The notes: a model not told the origin generated them from the letters alone. Numbered from the stretch's first letter, positions 36,391 to 46,089 are shown. The stretch: DNA of 47,928 nt from an uncultured Candidatus Saccharibacteria bacterium (GCA_947425085.1 CANDYV010000003.1:1-47928), one strand, 5' to 3'. Program-made: numbers and translations.

Positions 36391-37386
36391 ATGGACGATG
36401 AGTTTAATAATAAAAATACGGTTGGTTCGGAGCGAGATGTCGTAGAAACGACTGTTGCGACTGGCTCGGTCGGCGGGGATGCTGATTCTAAGAAGAAGCA
36501 ATTGGGATGGAAGATTGCGGTGGGCGTGTTAGCGTTAATAGTGGTGGTTTTGGCTGGAACTTTAGCATGGTGTATGTTGACGAGAGGCGATTCTGAAGGC
36601 CAAGGCAGTGCGTCTGGAGGTGATGATGCGACATTGGATGGTTCTGAAGGTGCCGAGGATGATGCTGAGGAATTTTTGAAACAAGATGAGGCGGTGCGAG
36701 AGGTAGTCGCGGCGATAAAAGAGAAGGCTTTGGAGCTGCTGGATCCGTATAAGCTGGTCGATAGTATATATGATGTAGAGGTGCCATACAAGCCAGAGGG
36801 ATTTTTGACGGCGATTCAGTTAAATCGGGGGTATGGGGTTAAGGTGGAGGATTCTGTGAACCCGACGTTGCCGGAGAAGATTAATAGCGTGGATTGGGTG
36901 ACGGAGTATGGTAATGTATTGAAGGAGCGGGGGTTTGTGGATACGGGAGAATATTATACGCTTTCTAGCGCGGTACATAGCGGAGGGTCGTTGTTCGTAA
37001 ATAAGGAGAGCGGTGTAGTTTGTATGGTGGAGGATGAGCCGCGTTTGGATTGTAGTCATAAGGATTGGTATAATGAAGCGGATGCGGAGTTGACGAATGA
37101 GTTAGCTAAAGTATTTGAAGCTGCGACAGGAGAGGAAGCGGGGTATTTGGTGGCGACGGTTGAGGGCATTCAAAATAGCTCGGTGGCGCCATACCAGAGG
37201 ATTTATGCGGGTCGAAGCGGATATAGGTCAAGTTTCTACCGGGTGAGCCCGGATGCGGAGTGGGTGTATTTTGCGAGTGGGCAAGATGGGCCGGCTTGTG
37301 CCGAATATAATACGGAAGACTTGAAGAAGGCGTTTGCGGGGACGCGGTGCTGGGGTGAGGGAGAGTATTTGGAGGTTGAGCCGTAA
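36391..37386 (+). CDS. Membrane-anchored hypothetical protein
   Basis: WKIAVGVLALIVVVLAGTLAWCML TM followed by acidic linker and extracytoplasmic domain with cysteines. Confidence 0.7.
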   Translation: MDDEFNNKNTVGSERDVVETTVATGSVGGDADSKKKQLGWKIAVGVLALIVVVLAGTLAWCMLTRGDSEGQGSASGGDDATLDGSEGAEDDAEEFLKQDEAVREVVAAIKEKALELLDPYKLVDSIYDVEVPYKPEGFLTAIQLNRGYGVKVEDSVNPTLPEKINSVDWVTEYGNVLKERGFVDTGEYYTLSSAVHSGGSLFVNKESGVVCMVEDEPRLDCSHKDWYNEADAELTNELAKVFEAATGEEAGYLVATVEGIQNSSVAPYQRIYAGRSGYRSSFYRVSPDAEWVYFASGQDGPACAEYNTEDLKKAFAGTRCWGEGEYLEVEP

Positions 37387-37410
37387 AGGAGTAGTTGAAA
37401 CGGAGTACAT

Positions 37411-37438
37411 AAAAACTCCCCGTTGCCGGGGAGTTTTT
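37411..37438. terminator. Bidirectional terminator AAAAACTCCCCG ttgc CGGGGAGTTTTT
   Basis: 12-bp perfect stem between convergent genes. Confidence 0.88.
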
Positions 37439-37455
37439 AGGGTTATGGCGTAACT

Positions 37456-39072
37456 TTAGTACATGCCGCCCATGTCGGGAGCAGCGGGAGCTGCTTTCTC
37501 GGGGATGTCGACGATGAGGGCGCCCATGGTGATTGCGGTGGCAGCGATACTGGTAGCGCTCTGGACGGCTTCTTTTGTGACTTTTGCTGGGTCGATGACG
37601 CCAGATTTTTTGAGGTCGATGAGACCTTTTTCTGGCTCCATGACGTTAATTCCCTGACCTGGCTTTGCCTTCTCGACTTCGGCGAGGAGCGCTTGAGAGT
37701 TCAGGCCGGCGTTTTCCATGATATGGATAAACGGAGCTTGGAGGGCTTTCTTGACGATTTTCGCACCGTCGGTGTCGGCTTTGAGGTTGCTTGCGAGGTT
37801 GACGAGGGTGACGCCACCACCGGTGACGATACCTTCGGCAAGAGCGGCTTTCGTAGCAGCAACGGCGTCGTCGACGCGGAACTTTTTCTCGTCGATTTCG
37901 GCTTCGGAGGCGCCACCAACTTTGATGACGGCGACTTTACCGAGAAGGGCGGCGGCGCGTTTCTCGAGCTCTTCGCGGGCGTAATCGGATTTCTCAAGTT
38001 TGGCTTGGGACTGGATGAGGGCGATGCGATCTGCGACGGCTTTCTTGTTGCCAGCACCTTTGATGATAGTGGTTTCGTCTTTGGTGGCGAGGACTTTGTC
38101 ACAGGTACCGAGGACTTCCATGCCGACTTCTTCGAGCTTCATGCCTTTGTCGCTGGAAACGACGGTGGCGTCGGTCAAGATGGCGATGTCTTCCATGATT
38201 TCCTTGCGGCGGTCGCCGAAGGATGGGGCTTTCAGAACGAGGGTATTGAAGACGCCTTTGAGCTTGTTTAGGACAAGGACAGAGAGGGCTTCGCCAGAAA
38301 CTTCTTCGGCGATGATGACGAGGTCTTTGCGACCGGCCTGAGCACATTGTTCAAGAAGCGGGATAAGCTCGCTAGCACTGCTGATTTTTTGGTCGGTGAT
38401 AAGGACGAGAGGTTTCTCGAAGAGGGCTTCTTGGCGGTTGGTGTCGGTGACGAAGAAGGGGGAGGAGTAGCCTTTGTCATAGGTGAAGCCTTCGACGATT
38501 TCTTGCTCCATTTCGAGACCTTGGCCTTGTTCGACGGTGACGATGCCGTCTTTGCCGATTTTGCTGATGACGTCGGCGATGAGCTGGCCGATTTCTTTGT
38601 CGCCAGCGGAGATTGAGGCAACTTCGGCGACTTTTTTGTCATCGCCTTCGATTTTTTCGGCGGATTTTTCGATGTCCTTGATAATTTCGGCGCCAGCTTC
38701 TTCAATTCCCTTGCGGAGTTCCATGGGGTTCACACCAGCGGCAATGAGTTTGTTGGCTTCGCTCAAGATATTGTAGGTTAAGACGGTGACGGTCGTGGTG
38801 CCGTCGCCAGCGACTTTGTTGAGCTTCTGGGCGGCGGATTTGATGAGTTTCGCGCCGATTTGTTCACCGAGGTTTTCTTCGGTCGAGCCGAGGTCGACGG
38901 CTTCGGCGACGGTGACGCCATCATGGGTGATGGTCGGGCCGCCGTAGGATTTTTCGATGACGACGTTCTGGCCTTTCGGACCGAAGGTGACTTTGACGGC
39001 GTCGTAAAGTTGTTTGGCGCCAGCGAGGACTTTCTCGCGGGCTTCAGCAGTGTAGAAAATCTTTTTTGCCAT
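37456..39072 (-). CDS. groEL: Chaperonin GroEL
   Basis: VTFGPKGQNVVIEKSYGGPTITHDGVTVA; GDGTTTVTVLTY; C-terminal DMGGMY. Confidence 0.98.
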   Translation of the reverse strand: MAKKIFYTAEAREKVLAGAKQLYDAVKVTFGPKGQNVVIEKSYGGPTITHDGVTVAEAVDLGSTEENLGEQIGAKLIKSAAQKLNKVAGDGTTTVTVLTYNILSEANKLIAAGVNPMELRKGIEEAGAEIIKDIEKSAEKIEGDDKKVAEVASISAGDKEIGQLIADVISKIGKDGIVTVEQGQGLEMEQEIVEGFTYDKGYSSPFFVTDTNRQEALFEKPLVLITDQKISSASELIPLLEQCAQAGRKDLVIIAEEVSGEALSVLVLNKLKGVFNTLVLKAPSFGDRRKEIMEDIAILTDATVVSSDKGMKLEEVGMEVLGTCDKVLATKDETTIIKGAGNKKAVADRIALIQSQAKLEKSDYAREELEKRAAALLGKVAVIKVGGASEAEIDEKKFRVDDAVAATKAALAEGIVTGGGVTLVNLASNLKADTDGAKIVKKALQAPFIHIMENAGLNSQALLAEVEKAKPGQGINVMEPEKGLIDLKKSGVIDPAKVTKEAVQSATSIAATAITMGALIVDIPEKAAPAAPDMGGMY

Positions 39073-39156
39073 ATTGTTCCTTTAATTAAATGATTATGAA
39101 GTGAATGTTCTCTCTGTTAGGATAGGGTTGAACTTGTAAAGGGTTTAATAGTTCGT

Positions 39157-39411
39157 TTAGAGAGTGGCGAGGACGTCTTCTTCCTTGACGATGATGTATT
39201 CGGTGTCGTCAATCTTGACGTCGGTCGTGGAATAATTTTTGTAGATGATCTTGTCGCCCTTTTTGACGGTTTTGACGTCAGGACCGACAGATTCGACGAC
39301 GGCGTAGGCGGGTTTTTCTTTAGCCTCGCCGAGTAAAATACCAGATTTGGTTTGAGTCATTGGCTCTTCTTTGACAGCGATAATGCGGTCTGCTAGAGGT
39401 TTTAGTTGCAT
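39157..39411 (-). CDS. groES: Co-chaperonin GroES
   Basis: MQLKPLADRIIAVKEEP..TKSGILLGEAKEKPAYAVVESVG. Confidence 0.97.
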   Translation of the reverse strand: MQLKPLADRIIAVKEEPMTQTKSGILLGEAKEKPAYAVVESVGPDVKTVKKGDKIIYKNYSTTDVKIDDTEYIIVKEEDVLATL

Positions 39412-39447
39412 AATTCTCCTTCCGTACCTCTATATTAGCGCAGATTT

Positions 39448-39474
39448 TTGGCACTGTCAAGACATGAGTGCTAG
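39448..39474. promoter_or_regulatory. CIRCE-like HrcA operator upstream of groES
   Basis: TTGGCACTG-N9-GAGTGCTAG vs consensus TTAGCACTC-N9-GAGTGCTAA (15/18). Confidence 0.8.
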
Positions 39475-39555
39475 TTATGGTTAGAATTGGGGCTGATTTT
39501 TGAGTTGATTGAACTACGGTGGTGGGTGATATAATAGAGAAAATAAGGAGGTGAA

Positions 39556-40494
39556 ATGGGCGAAATTTTGAGGAACGCGGAGCGAGACGATAAGAGGCAG
39601 GGCGAGGCGACAGAATGGGATGAGCTGAAAGGGGTGCCGTTCGCGGGATTTGGGAGTGCTGAGCGACAGAAGTTGGCGGAAGAGGGGCGGATTAAGGATA
39701 CTGGGGCGTATGTCTTGAATGAACAGGGAGATGTGGTGGGGGTGGCGCCAGCATTGTCGCAAGAATATGAGAAGTCTAATATGAGGTATGAGCGGACGAT
39801 TGGTGGTGAATTGGAGTTTTTGAGTAATTTCATGGTTGATAAAGCAGAGTTCTTGGAAGAGGAAGAAAGACGAAGTTCCAATACGTTTGGCGATTTTGGG
39901 TTGGCGTATGATAGATACAATGAGCAACGGCAGAAGTTTAATCAAGAAGTTGAGTATATAAATGGATTGATGAGATATTTCCGGTCTGTGGACGATGGGC
40001 AGCTGGCGGATCCGGCGAGGGGCGATGAGGTGTTTGATAAGGTGCGAGCAGATATTGCGCGGTATGCTGACGAGGTTCAGAGATGTCGGGCTGAAGGCAC
40101 GGAAGCTCAAGAGGAATTGGAAGAAGCGACTGCGAAGAGTAGGACGATGCAACGGGTCTTTAAGGTGATGCGGGCGAAGTTTGAGCATGGGGCGAGGTTT
40201 GGGAGGACTGAAGCGGGATTTGGGGCGATTTATGATGACGATGAGAGGGATGGGACCGTGGCGACTGATGACGGGATAGACAAAGAAATGGTGCCAACGG
40301 GCGAAAGTCCGGAGATGAAACGGCAACGTGTTCATGAGGAATGGAAGCGAAGGGAGGAGGTATCGCAGCGACGCAGAAGTGAGCGCGACGAAATGCGGAG
40401 GGAGGAGAGCGAACGGAGTGGGCGATTTGAGGAAAATAGGCGTCGGAATGAGGCACAGGAGGAACAGGAAGAAGAGATTGAAATGGAGATGTAG
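39556..40494 (+). CDS. Highly charged coiled-coil hypothetical protein
   Basis: Long Arg/Glu-rich ORF with upstream AAGGAGG SD. Confidence 0.7.
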   Translation: MGEILRNAERDDKRQGEATEWDELKGVPFAGFGSAERQKLAEEGRIKDTGAYVLNEQGDVVGVAPALSQEYEKSNMRYERTIGGELEFLSNFMVDKAEFLEEEERRSSNTFGDFGLAYDRYNEQRQKFNQEVEYINGLMRYFRSVDDGQLADPARGDEVFDKVRADIARYADEVQRCRAEGTEAQEELEEATAKSRTMQRVFKVMRAKFEHGARFGRTEAGFGAIYDDDERDGTVATDDGIDKEMVPTGESPEMKRQRVHEEWKRREEVSQRRRSERDEMRREESERSGRFEENRRRNEAQEEQEEEIEMEM

Positions 40495-40567
40495 AAGGGG
40501 CGAGCTCGCTCTTCGGGCGGTTTGTCGATTTGTGGTATAATGGGGGTATTATGAGTTTTTAGGGGGA

Positions 40568-41959
40568 GTGAGCGAGGAAATTGTGAGTTTGAAGGCGATT
40601 GTGGAGAAGATTCCGTTTTATGATAGTTTGGTGTTGCCGTTGCACTGGGGGCAGGCGGTGGTGGCGGGGGCAAAGAATGGTTGGCCGGGTAAGAAGATGC
40701 GGGTGATCGCGGTGACGGGGACGAATGGCAAGACGACGACTTGTTTTATGATTTGGAAGATGTTGAATGAGGCGGGACATAAGACTGGACTGCTGACGAC
40801 GGTGGCTTGGGGCGGGGTGAACGGGGATGAGAATGACATCGTTGGGGTTTCTGCTGGGTCGGGGGCTGAGGGGATGGATGCGCTGAGGATGCATAAACAG
40901 TTTGAGCATATGACGACGGAGCGGGTTGGGGTGTTGAACGAGCGGATGAAGGCGATTTATGAGGCGGGGGCGGAGTTTTTGGTATTAGAGACGACGTCGC
41001 ATGCGCTGGTGCAGTTCCGGACGCTGGGGGTGCCGGTCGAGGTTGCGGTGTTTACGAATATTACGCATGAGCACTTGGATTATCATAAGACGTTTGAGAA
41101 ATATCGGGCGGCGAAGATGAAATTGTTCAAAAAGGCTCGATTCGGGGTGGTGAATGCGGACGATCCGAATGCAGAATGGTTTTCTGGGGTGGTTGCTGCG
41201 CGGAAAAATTATGCGGAAGGTGATATATTTACTTACGGAATCGAGCAGGGTAGGTTTGTGGCGACAGAGGTGGAGTTGGATGCGTCTGGGGTGAAATATT
41301 CGTGTCATGATATGGAGGGCGAGAAGGCGGATTTGGCGGTCGAGACGCAGATCCCGGGGAAATTTAACGTCTATAATTCCCTGGCGGCGGTGTGCGTGGG
41401 GCGGAGAGTGGGGCTCGAGGACGCGGAAATTGCGCGGGGGATTCGGTCGTTATCTTCGGTTGAGGGGCGGATGACGCGGATTCGGGAGGGGCAAGATTTT
41501 GAAGTGATTGTGGACTATGCGCATGCGCCAGACGCGCTGGAGAAGGTTTTCGAGTCGGTCGGCCATGCGGTCGACAAGGGGCGGAGAATTATTTCGGTGC
41601 ATGGGGGCGCGGGGCGGCGCGACCCGTCGACGCGGGCGATTCGAGGGGAGATTCTGGGGCGGGAGAGCGATGTCGTGATTATTACGGAAGATGATTCGCG
41701 GGATGAGGACCCGAAGGAGATTGCGGCGATGTTCGTCGAGGGGGCAGAGAAGGCGGGCAAGAAGCTGGGGGAAGATTTGATTGTGGAACTCGACCGAGAG
41801 GTGGCGATTCGGAAAGCGCTCGAGATGGCTTCCGGGGGAGATTTGGTGCTGCTGCTCGGGAAGGGACATGAGAAGACGATTCTCAGGGCGGATGGGCCGC
41901 ATGAGTTTGAGGATATTAAGGTTGCGCAGAAGATTTTGCGGGGCTTAAAGGAGAAATAG
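40568..41959 (+). CDS. murE: Mur ligase, UDP-N-acetylmuramyl-tripeptide synthetase (MurE-type)
   Basis: VTGTNGKTTTCFMIWKML, ETTSHAL, FTNITHEHLDYHKTFEKYRAAKMKLF, VDYAHAPDALEKV, LGKGHEKT; GTG start assumed. Confidence 0.88.
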   Translation: MSEEIVSLKAIVEKIPFYDSLVLPLHWGQAVVAGAKNGWPGKKMRVIAVTGTNGKTTTCFMIWKMLNEAGHKTGLLTTVAWGGVNGDENDIVGVSAGSGAEGMDALRMHKQFEHMTTERVGVLNERMKAIYEAGAEFLVLETTSHALVQFRTLGVPVEVAVFTNITHEHLDYHKTFEKYRAAKMKLFKKARFGVVNADDPNAEWFSGVVAARKNYAEGDIFTYGIEQGRFVATEVELDASGVKYSCHDMEGEKADLAVETQIPGKFNVYNSLAAVCVGRRVGLEDAEIARGIRSLSSVEGRMTRIREGQDFEVIVDYAHAPDALEKVFESVGHAVDKGRRIISVHGGAGRRDPSTRAIRGEILGRESDVVIITEDDSRDEDPKEIAAMFVEGAEKAGKKLGEDLIVELDREVAIRKALEMASGGDLVLLLGKGHEKTILRADGPHEFEDIKVAQKILRGLKEK

Positions 41960-42033
41960 AGGGGATTGAGTGTAGTTTGTGTGCCTGGTGTGCGGACAGT
42001 AGGCACACAAGATAGGATGTGTTGGTGTAAAAA

Positions 42034-42060
42034 AAGAAGCTCCCGCAGAGGGAGCTTCTT
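42034..42060. terminator. Terminator AAGAAGCTCCC gcaga GGGAGCTTCTT
   Basis: 11-bp stem flanked by A/T tract. Confidence 0.75.
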
Positions 42061-42075
42061 GGGGTTGAAGCGAGA

Positions 42076-42630
42076 TTAGGCTTCTTTCTTGTCGTCCTTT
42101 TTGTCGGATTTGGCAGCTTTGTCTTCGGAAACTTCTTTGACTTCGGTGTTGGCGGCTGGGGTGGCAGGAGCGGCTGGTTGAGCTGGCTGGGCTGGTTGAG
42201 CGTAAGCGACAGGAGCGGCGACAGTGTAGCCTTTGGCAGCGAGGGCGGCGTCACCCTGGACGAGGATGATGATACCTTCGACGAAGCCCCAGATGCCGCT
42301 ACCCATGATAGCGATGTAAGAGAGGAACATGAGGAAGCCGAAGAAGAAGCCCATGAATGGGACTTTGGCGGTGAGGGCGACCATGACGGCGGAAAGCATG
42401 ATAAGAATGAAGCCGCCACCGGTCAAAGCGACGTGGATGAGGCCTTTCTTTTTCTCGCCGAGGTACCAGTTGTGGGCGCCGAAAGCACCGAGGAAGATAC
42501 CGAGGAGACCAGCGGCGACGGAGGATTTGATGCCGGTCGGGATGGTGTTCTGGAAGGCGGGGTTGTTCAGCGGGTTGGCGCTGGAAGCGTTAGCGTTTGG
42601 GGTGGTATTTGGATTGGCGTTTGGGTCCAT
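42076..42630 (-). CDS. TM2 domain-containing membrane protein
   Basis: VAAGLLGIFLGAFGAHNWYLGEKKKGLIHVAL typical TM2 motif. Confidence 0.82.
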   Translation of the reverse strand: MDPNANPNTTPNANASSANPLNNPAFQNTIPTGIKSSVAAGLLGIFLGAFGAHNWYLGEKKKGLIHVALTGGGFILIMLSAVMVALTAKVPFMGFFFGFLMFLSYIAIMGSGIWGFVEGIIILVQGDAALAAKGYTVAAPVAYAQPAQPAQPAAPATPAANTEVKEVSEDKAAKSDKKDDKKEA

Positions 42631-42801
42631 AAGATCTCCTTAGTAATATAATAATTAGTTTGATTATAGCGGGATTTGGCAGGAAAAGCAAGGGCTAGGG
42701 TTTAGGGATTGGCTGCGCGAGGCGGAGACGGTTCTGTGGCTGAGTCCGGCGATGCGGGGGGTTGGTTTTGGAAGCCGGGAGGAATGTGGTATAATATAGG
42801 G

Positions 42802-43860
42802 ATGAAGATATTGGCGATTGAGAGTTCGTGCGACGAGACGGCGGCGGCGGTGATTGAGGATGGGGTGAAGATTTTGAGCAATGTGGTGGTGTCGCAGGTG
42901 GATATTTTTGCGAAATATGGCGGGGTGATTCCAGAGGTGGCGGCGAGGTCGCATTTGGAGGCGATTTTGCCGGTCGTCGAGAAGGCGCTAGAGGATGTGG
43001 GGCTGACGAAGGAGGAGATTGACGCGATAGCGGTGACGCATACGCCGGGGCTGATGGGTTCGTTGTTGATCGGAACGCTGACGGCGCGGATGTTGGCGAT
43101 CCTCTGGGGAAAGCCGCTTTATGCGACGCATCATCTGAAAAGTCATATTTACGCGAATTGGCTTTCGACGGGCGAGACGCCGGAGTTTCCGCTGCTTTCG
43201 CTGGTGATTTCCGGGGGACACACGCAGATTATTTATATGCGGGAGCATAATATTTTTGAGATTATTGGGACGACACGGGATGATGCGATCGGGGAATGTT
43301 TTGATAAGGTGGCGAAGATTTTGGGTCTTCCCTATCCGGGCGGGCCGTCGATTGCGAAGGCGGCGCTCGAGGGGGATGCTTCGAGGTATAAATTGCCACA
43401 TCCGAAGGTTGAGGGGCTAGATTTCTCGTTCTCGGGGTTGAAAACGGCGGTGCTTCGGGCGGTACAGGCGGAATTGGGGCTGCCGATTACGACGCCATCG
43501 TATGAGCTGAAGGAGTATCTTTCGGAGCAGCAGAGGGCGGATTTTGCGGCGTCGTTTCAGGCGACGGCGTGCGATATTTTGATTGATAAGCTGAAAATGG
43601 CGGTTCTGGCGCATCCAGAGGCTAAATCGCTTGTGTTTGCGGGAGGGGTGAGTGCGAACCAGGTCCTGCGCGAGAAGGCCCTAAAAACGCTTCAGAACGG
43701 CCCAGACGGGGCGTTTAGGAAGGTATATTTCCCTGCTCCGCGGCTGGCGGGGGACAATGGGGCGATGGTCGGGGCGGCGGCGTATTTTGAGGTGATTTCT
43801 GGGGTGGAGCCGACTGATCCGTATGCGCTGTCGATTGCACCGAGGACGGCGATTGGCTGA
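42802..43860 (+). CDS. tsaD: tRNA N6-adenosine threonylcarbamoyltransferase TsaD
   Basis: ILAIESSCDETAAAVIEDG, VTHTPGLMGSLLIG, HHLKSHIYANW, VISGGHTQI, VFAGGVSANQVLRE. Confidence 0.97.
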   Translation: MKILAIESSCDETAAAVIEDGVKILSNVVVSQVDIFAKYGGVIPEVAARSHLEAILPVVEKALEDVGLTKEEIDAIAVTHTPGLMGSLLIGTLTARMLAILWGKPLYATHHLKSHIYANWLSTGETPEFPLLSLVISGGHTQIIYMREHNIFEIIGTTRDDAIGECFDKVAKILGLPYPGGPSIAKAALEGDASRYKLPHPKVEGLDFSFSGLKTAVLRAVQAELGLPITTPSYELKEYLSEQQRADFAASFQATACDILIDKLKMAVLAHPEAKSLVFAGGVSANQVLREKALKTLQNGPDGAFRKVYFPAPRLAGDNGAMVGAAAYFEVISGVEPTDPYALSIAPRTAIG

Positions 43861-43886
43861 TCTAGTTGTGATTTTTACAATAGGGG

Positions 43887-43915
43887 TTGTCGAGATGGGA
43901 AGTATTTGATAGAAT
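43887..43915 (+). promoter_or_regulatory. Sigma70-like promoter TTGTCG-17-TAGAAT
   Basis: -35/-10 hexamers with 17-bp spacer read at 43887-43892 and 43910-43915. Confidence 0.6.
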
Positions 43916-43918
43916 GGG

Positions 43919-44798
43919 AACATGTTCTTTTCACCAGAGGTCAGGGTTCGGACGTCCTGTTCGCTCTGATGTCTGATGATGGGCATGTGTCGCCGGCAAA
44001 AGTCTGCGGTTCGGGTATGTTAACTTGACTAATGCAAGTGGGTTGAGAGCTGATGCTCTCGCTGTCTGAATTTAGTTGAGGATGCGTGAATGCGACTTAC
44101 CGTTATCCGTGGATGGCGAGTTCCTTGTGAGAATAGATTGGAAAGGAGATGAGTTGTTCTGCGAGTCTATGCTTGTCAGAGCCTCAAGGATCGGGTTAAG
44201 GATAATCCGATCAGGGCGCCCTCTGGGTGAGTTTTTGGCCGGAAGGCCAGGTTTTCGAAACTCAGAAAGGAATACCGCAAATGAGACGTAGGCACAACCT
44301 TATGCGCTTCTTGGCGATGTTGGTGGTATTGACCCTCTGTGTTGCGTTACCTCGAGTAGTGCTTATGCCGTCGAATGTTGTCTTGCCAAGCGCATCATCC
44401 GTCGTTGAACCAGTAAAGGTTACGCCTTGCGAAAGAAGGGGCAGTTGTTTCTTGCCTCGGGCTGCGCAATGCAACCTCTACGCGTTCAACGCAAATGACC
44501 AGAGTTTGACTGTACGTAGGGCGGCCGCGTGAGCGTCGCCTCGCCGAGGCAACAGGGTGTTGTATGGCGAAAGACAAAATCGAACTCGACAATGACTGAA
44601 GAATCTGCGGACCTGGGCTGCCCGAGGGGCGGGCGGCCCAGGATTGATCGATTTGCACATGTTTGGTCGGAACTCGGATAGGGAGCCCGAATTCCGACGG
44701 TAAGAGACGTCACTTTGTATTTTTTCAAACCTTTCTCTTTCTTTCTCGTCGCGGGTGCGACAATAGCCTCGACTGGCTTCGGCTGGTTGGGGCTTTTT
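43919..44798 (+). ncRNA. Candidate large (about 880 nt) structured non-coding RNA, unidentified class
   Basis: Own promoter, at least seven good hairpins including one with GNRA-type GGAA loop, UUCG-capped terminator, no convincing long ORF. Confidence 0.5.
44766..44798 (+). terminator. Intrinsic terminator GCCTCGACTGGC TTCG GCTGGTTGGGGC TTTTT
   Basis: 12-bp stem (four G-U wobbles), UUCG tetraloop, T5 tract. Confidence 0.85.
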
Positions 44799-44968
44799 CA
44801 TGCTTTGGATTTGCGGGGTTTTGTGTGGGTGCGGGATGTTGCGCTGTTGGGTGGTGGTTCTATGATTTATGATGGTTTGTGGCTTTGCACGGCAGCTTTG
44901 TAACTTTGCGGTTTTGCGTGAGGGCGGGGGATTGGTGGTATAATAGAGGAAATAATTGCGAGGAAAAT

Positions 44969-46030
44969 ATGAGCGAGGAGTCTCAGGAGGTGGTTGCAGT
45001 GCGCGCTGCGGGGGCGGTGCACGGGCATTTTTTGCAGTCGGATGAGTGGGGGCGGTATGAGCAGACGGAGGGACGTTCGACTTTGTGCGTGGAGGGTGAG
45101 GGGTTCCGGGCGCTGGCGGTGGTACATGAGACGGCGCTTGGGAAATATCTTTTTTGTCCGTATGGGCCGGTGCTTTGGGAGGTCGATAGGCATGATTTGA
45201 AATGGTCGCTTGAACGGGCGCTTGATTCCCTGGCGGACGTTGCGAAGAAGGAGAAGGCGATTTTTGTGCGGGTGGAGCCGACGGCGCCTTTTGCTGCGAA
45301 AGAGATGGAGGGGCTAGGGTTGGTGGCTTCGCATGAATTAGACCCAGCACATACTTTAACAATGGATTTGACTGTTGGTCAAGAAAGTTTGCTTGGTGGG
45401 ATGGAGAAGCGGAAGGTGCGGTATTGGCGGAACTCGGCGAAGCGGGGGTTCACGATGCGGCAGACGCAGAATCCGGAGGAGATTGGGCTGTTGACTGGGT
45501 TGCTGGAAAAATTGGGGGAGCGGGATCATTTCAATCCGCAGGATGAGGGGCATCTTAAGCGGCAGCTAGAGGCGGGGTTTGCAACGCTATATGTATTGGA
45601 GGCGCCGAAGGATTTCGGGGCAGAGGCAGAGGGGACTCAGGGCGCTGAGTTGGAGGCTGATAAGGTCGGTTCGGGTGATGAGGAGAAGAGGGTGGTCGCG
45701 GCGGCGTTGATTTATGATTATGACGGGGTGAGGTATTATGCGCACGCGGCGGCGGATGAGGCGCTGATGAAGTATGCGCCGGGGTCGATTGTGCTGATTC
45801 AGATGATTTTGGATGCTTCCCTGGCGGGGATGCGGGAATTTGATTTTTGGGGGATGACGACGTCGGAGGATCCGAAGCATCCGTGGTATGGGTTTACGCA
45901 GTATAAGAAGTCGTTTGGCGGGAAGCAGGTGGACTATGCGGGGACGTGGGATTTGCCGGTTTTGCGACGGAAATACCAGTTGTATCAGGGAGTGCGGGCG
46001 GTAAATCGGGTGATGCGGAAGAAGCGGTAG
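44969..46030 (+). CDS. FemAB-family peptidoglycan bridge aminoacyltransferase
   Basis: MEKRKVRYWRNSAKRGFTMR, YYAHAAADEALMKYAPGSIVLIQMILDASLAGMREFDFWGMT; start at MSEESQEV. Confidence 0.87.
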   Translation: MSEESQEVVAVRAAGAVHGHFLQSDEWGRYEQTEGRSTLCVEGEGFRALAVVHETALGKYLFCPYGPVLWEVDRHDLKWSLERALDSLADVAKKEKAIFVRVEPTAPFAAKEMEGLGLVASHELDPAHTLTMDLTVGQESLLGGMEKRKVRYWRNSAKRGFTMRQTQNPEEIGLLTGLLEKLGERDHFNPQDEGHLKRQLEAGFATLYVLEAPKDFGAEAEGTQGAELEADKVGSGDEEKRVVAAALIYDYDGVRYYAHAAADEALMKYAPGSIVLIQMILDASLAGMREFDFWGMTTSEDPKHPWYGFTQYKKSFGGKQVDYAGTWDLPVLRRKYQLYQGVRAVNRVMRKKR

Positions 46031-46089
46031 GTTGGGGTTCTGTTTTGAGCGGGTCTGGATTGGCTGGACGGCCGAGTTTGACGGAGAAG

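Noticed and set aside
39514-40335. 273-aa minus-strand ORF
   Set aside because: Fully antisense to the coiled-coil ORF 39556..40494; no recognisable motif.
44076-44532. Small ORFs (71 aa and 83 aa with hydrophobic N-terminus) inside the candidate RNA
   Set aside because: Not rejected outright, but not called as CDS: they coincide with strong hairpins, overlap each other and lack recognisable homology; 44281 has an SD-like AAAGGA and should be re-tested.
43919-44798. Possibility that the region is rnpB (RNase P RNA), tmRNA or SRP RNA
   Set aside because: I did not find the GAGGAAAGUCC-type RNase P core, a tmRNA acceptor/TTCGAC start with CCA end, or the GGAAGCAGCC SRP loop; length is also too great. 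A covariance-model search is needed to be certain.
44478-45362. 294-aa minus-strand ORF
   Set aside because: Antisense to the terminator and femAB; Pro/Ser/Ala-rich shadow translation of a G-rich coding strand.
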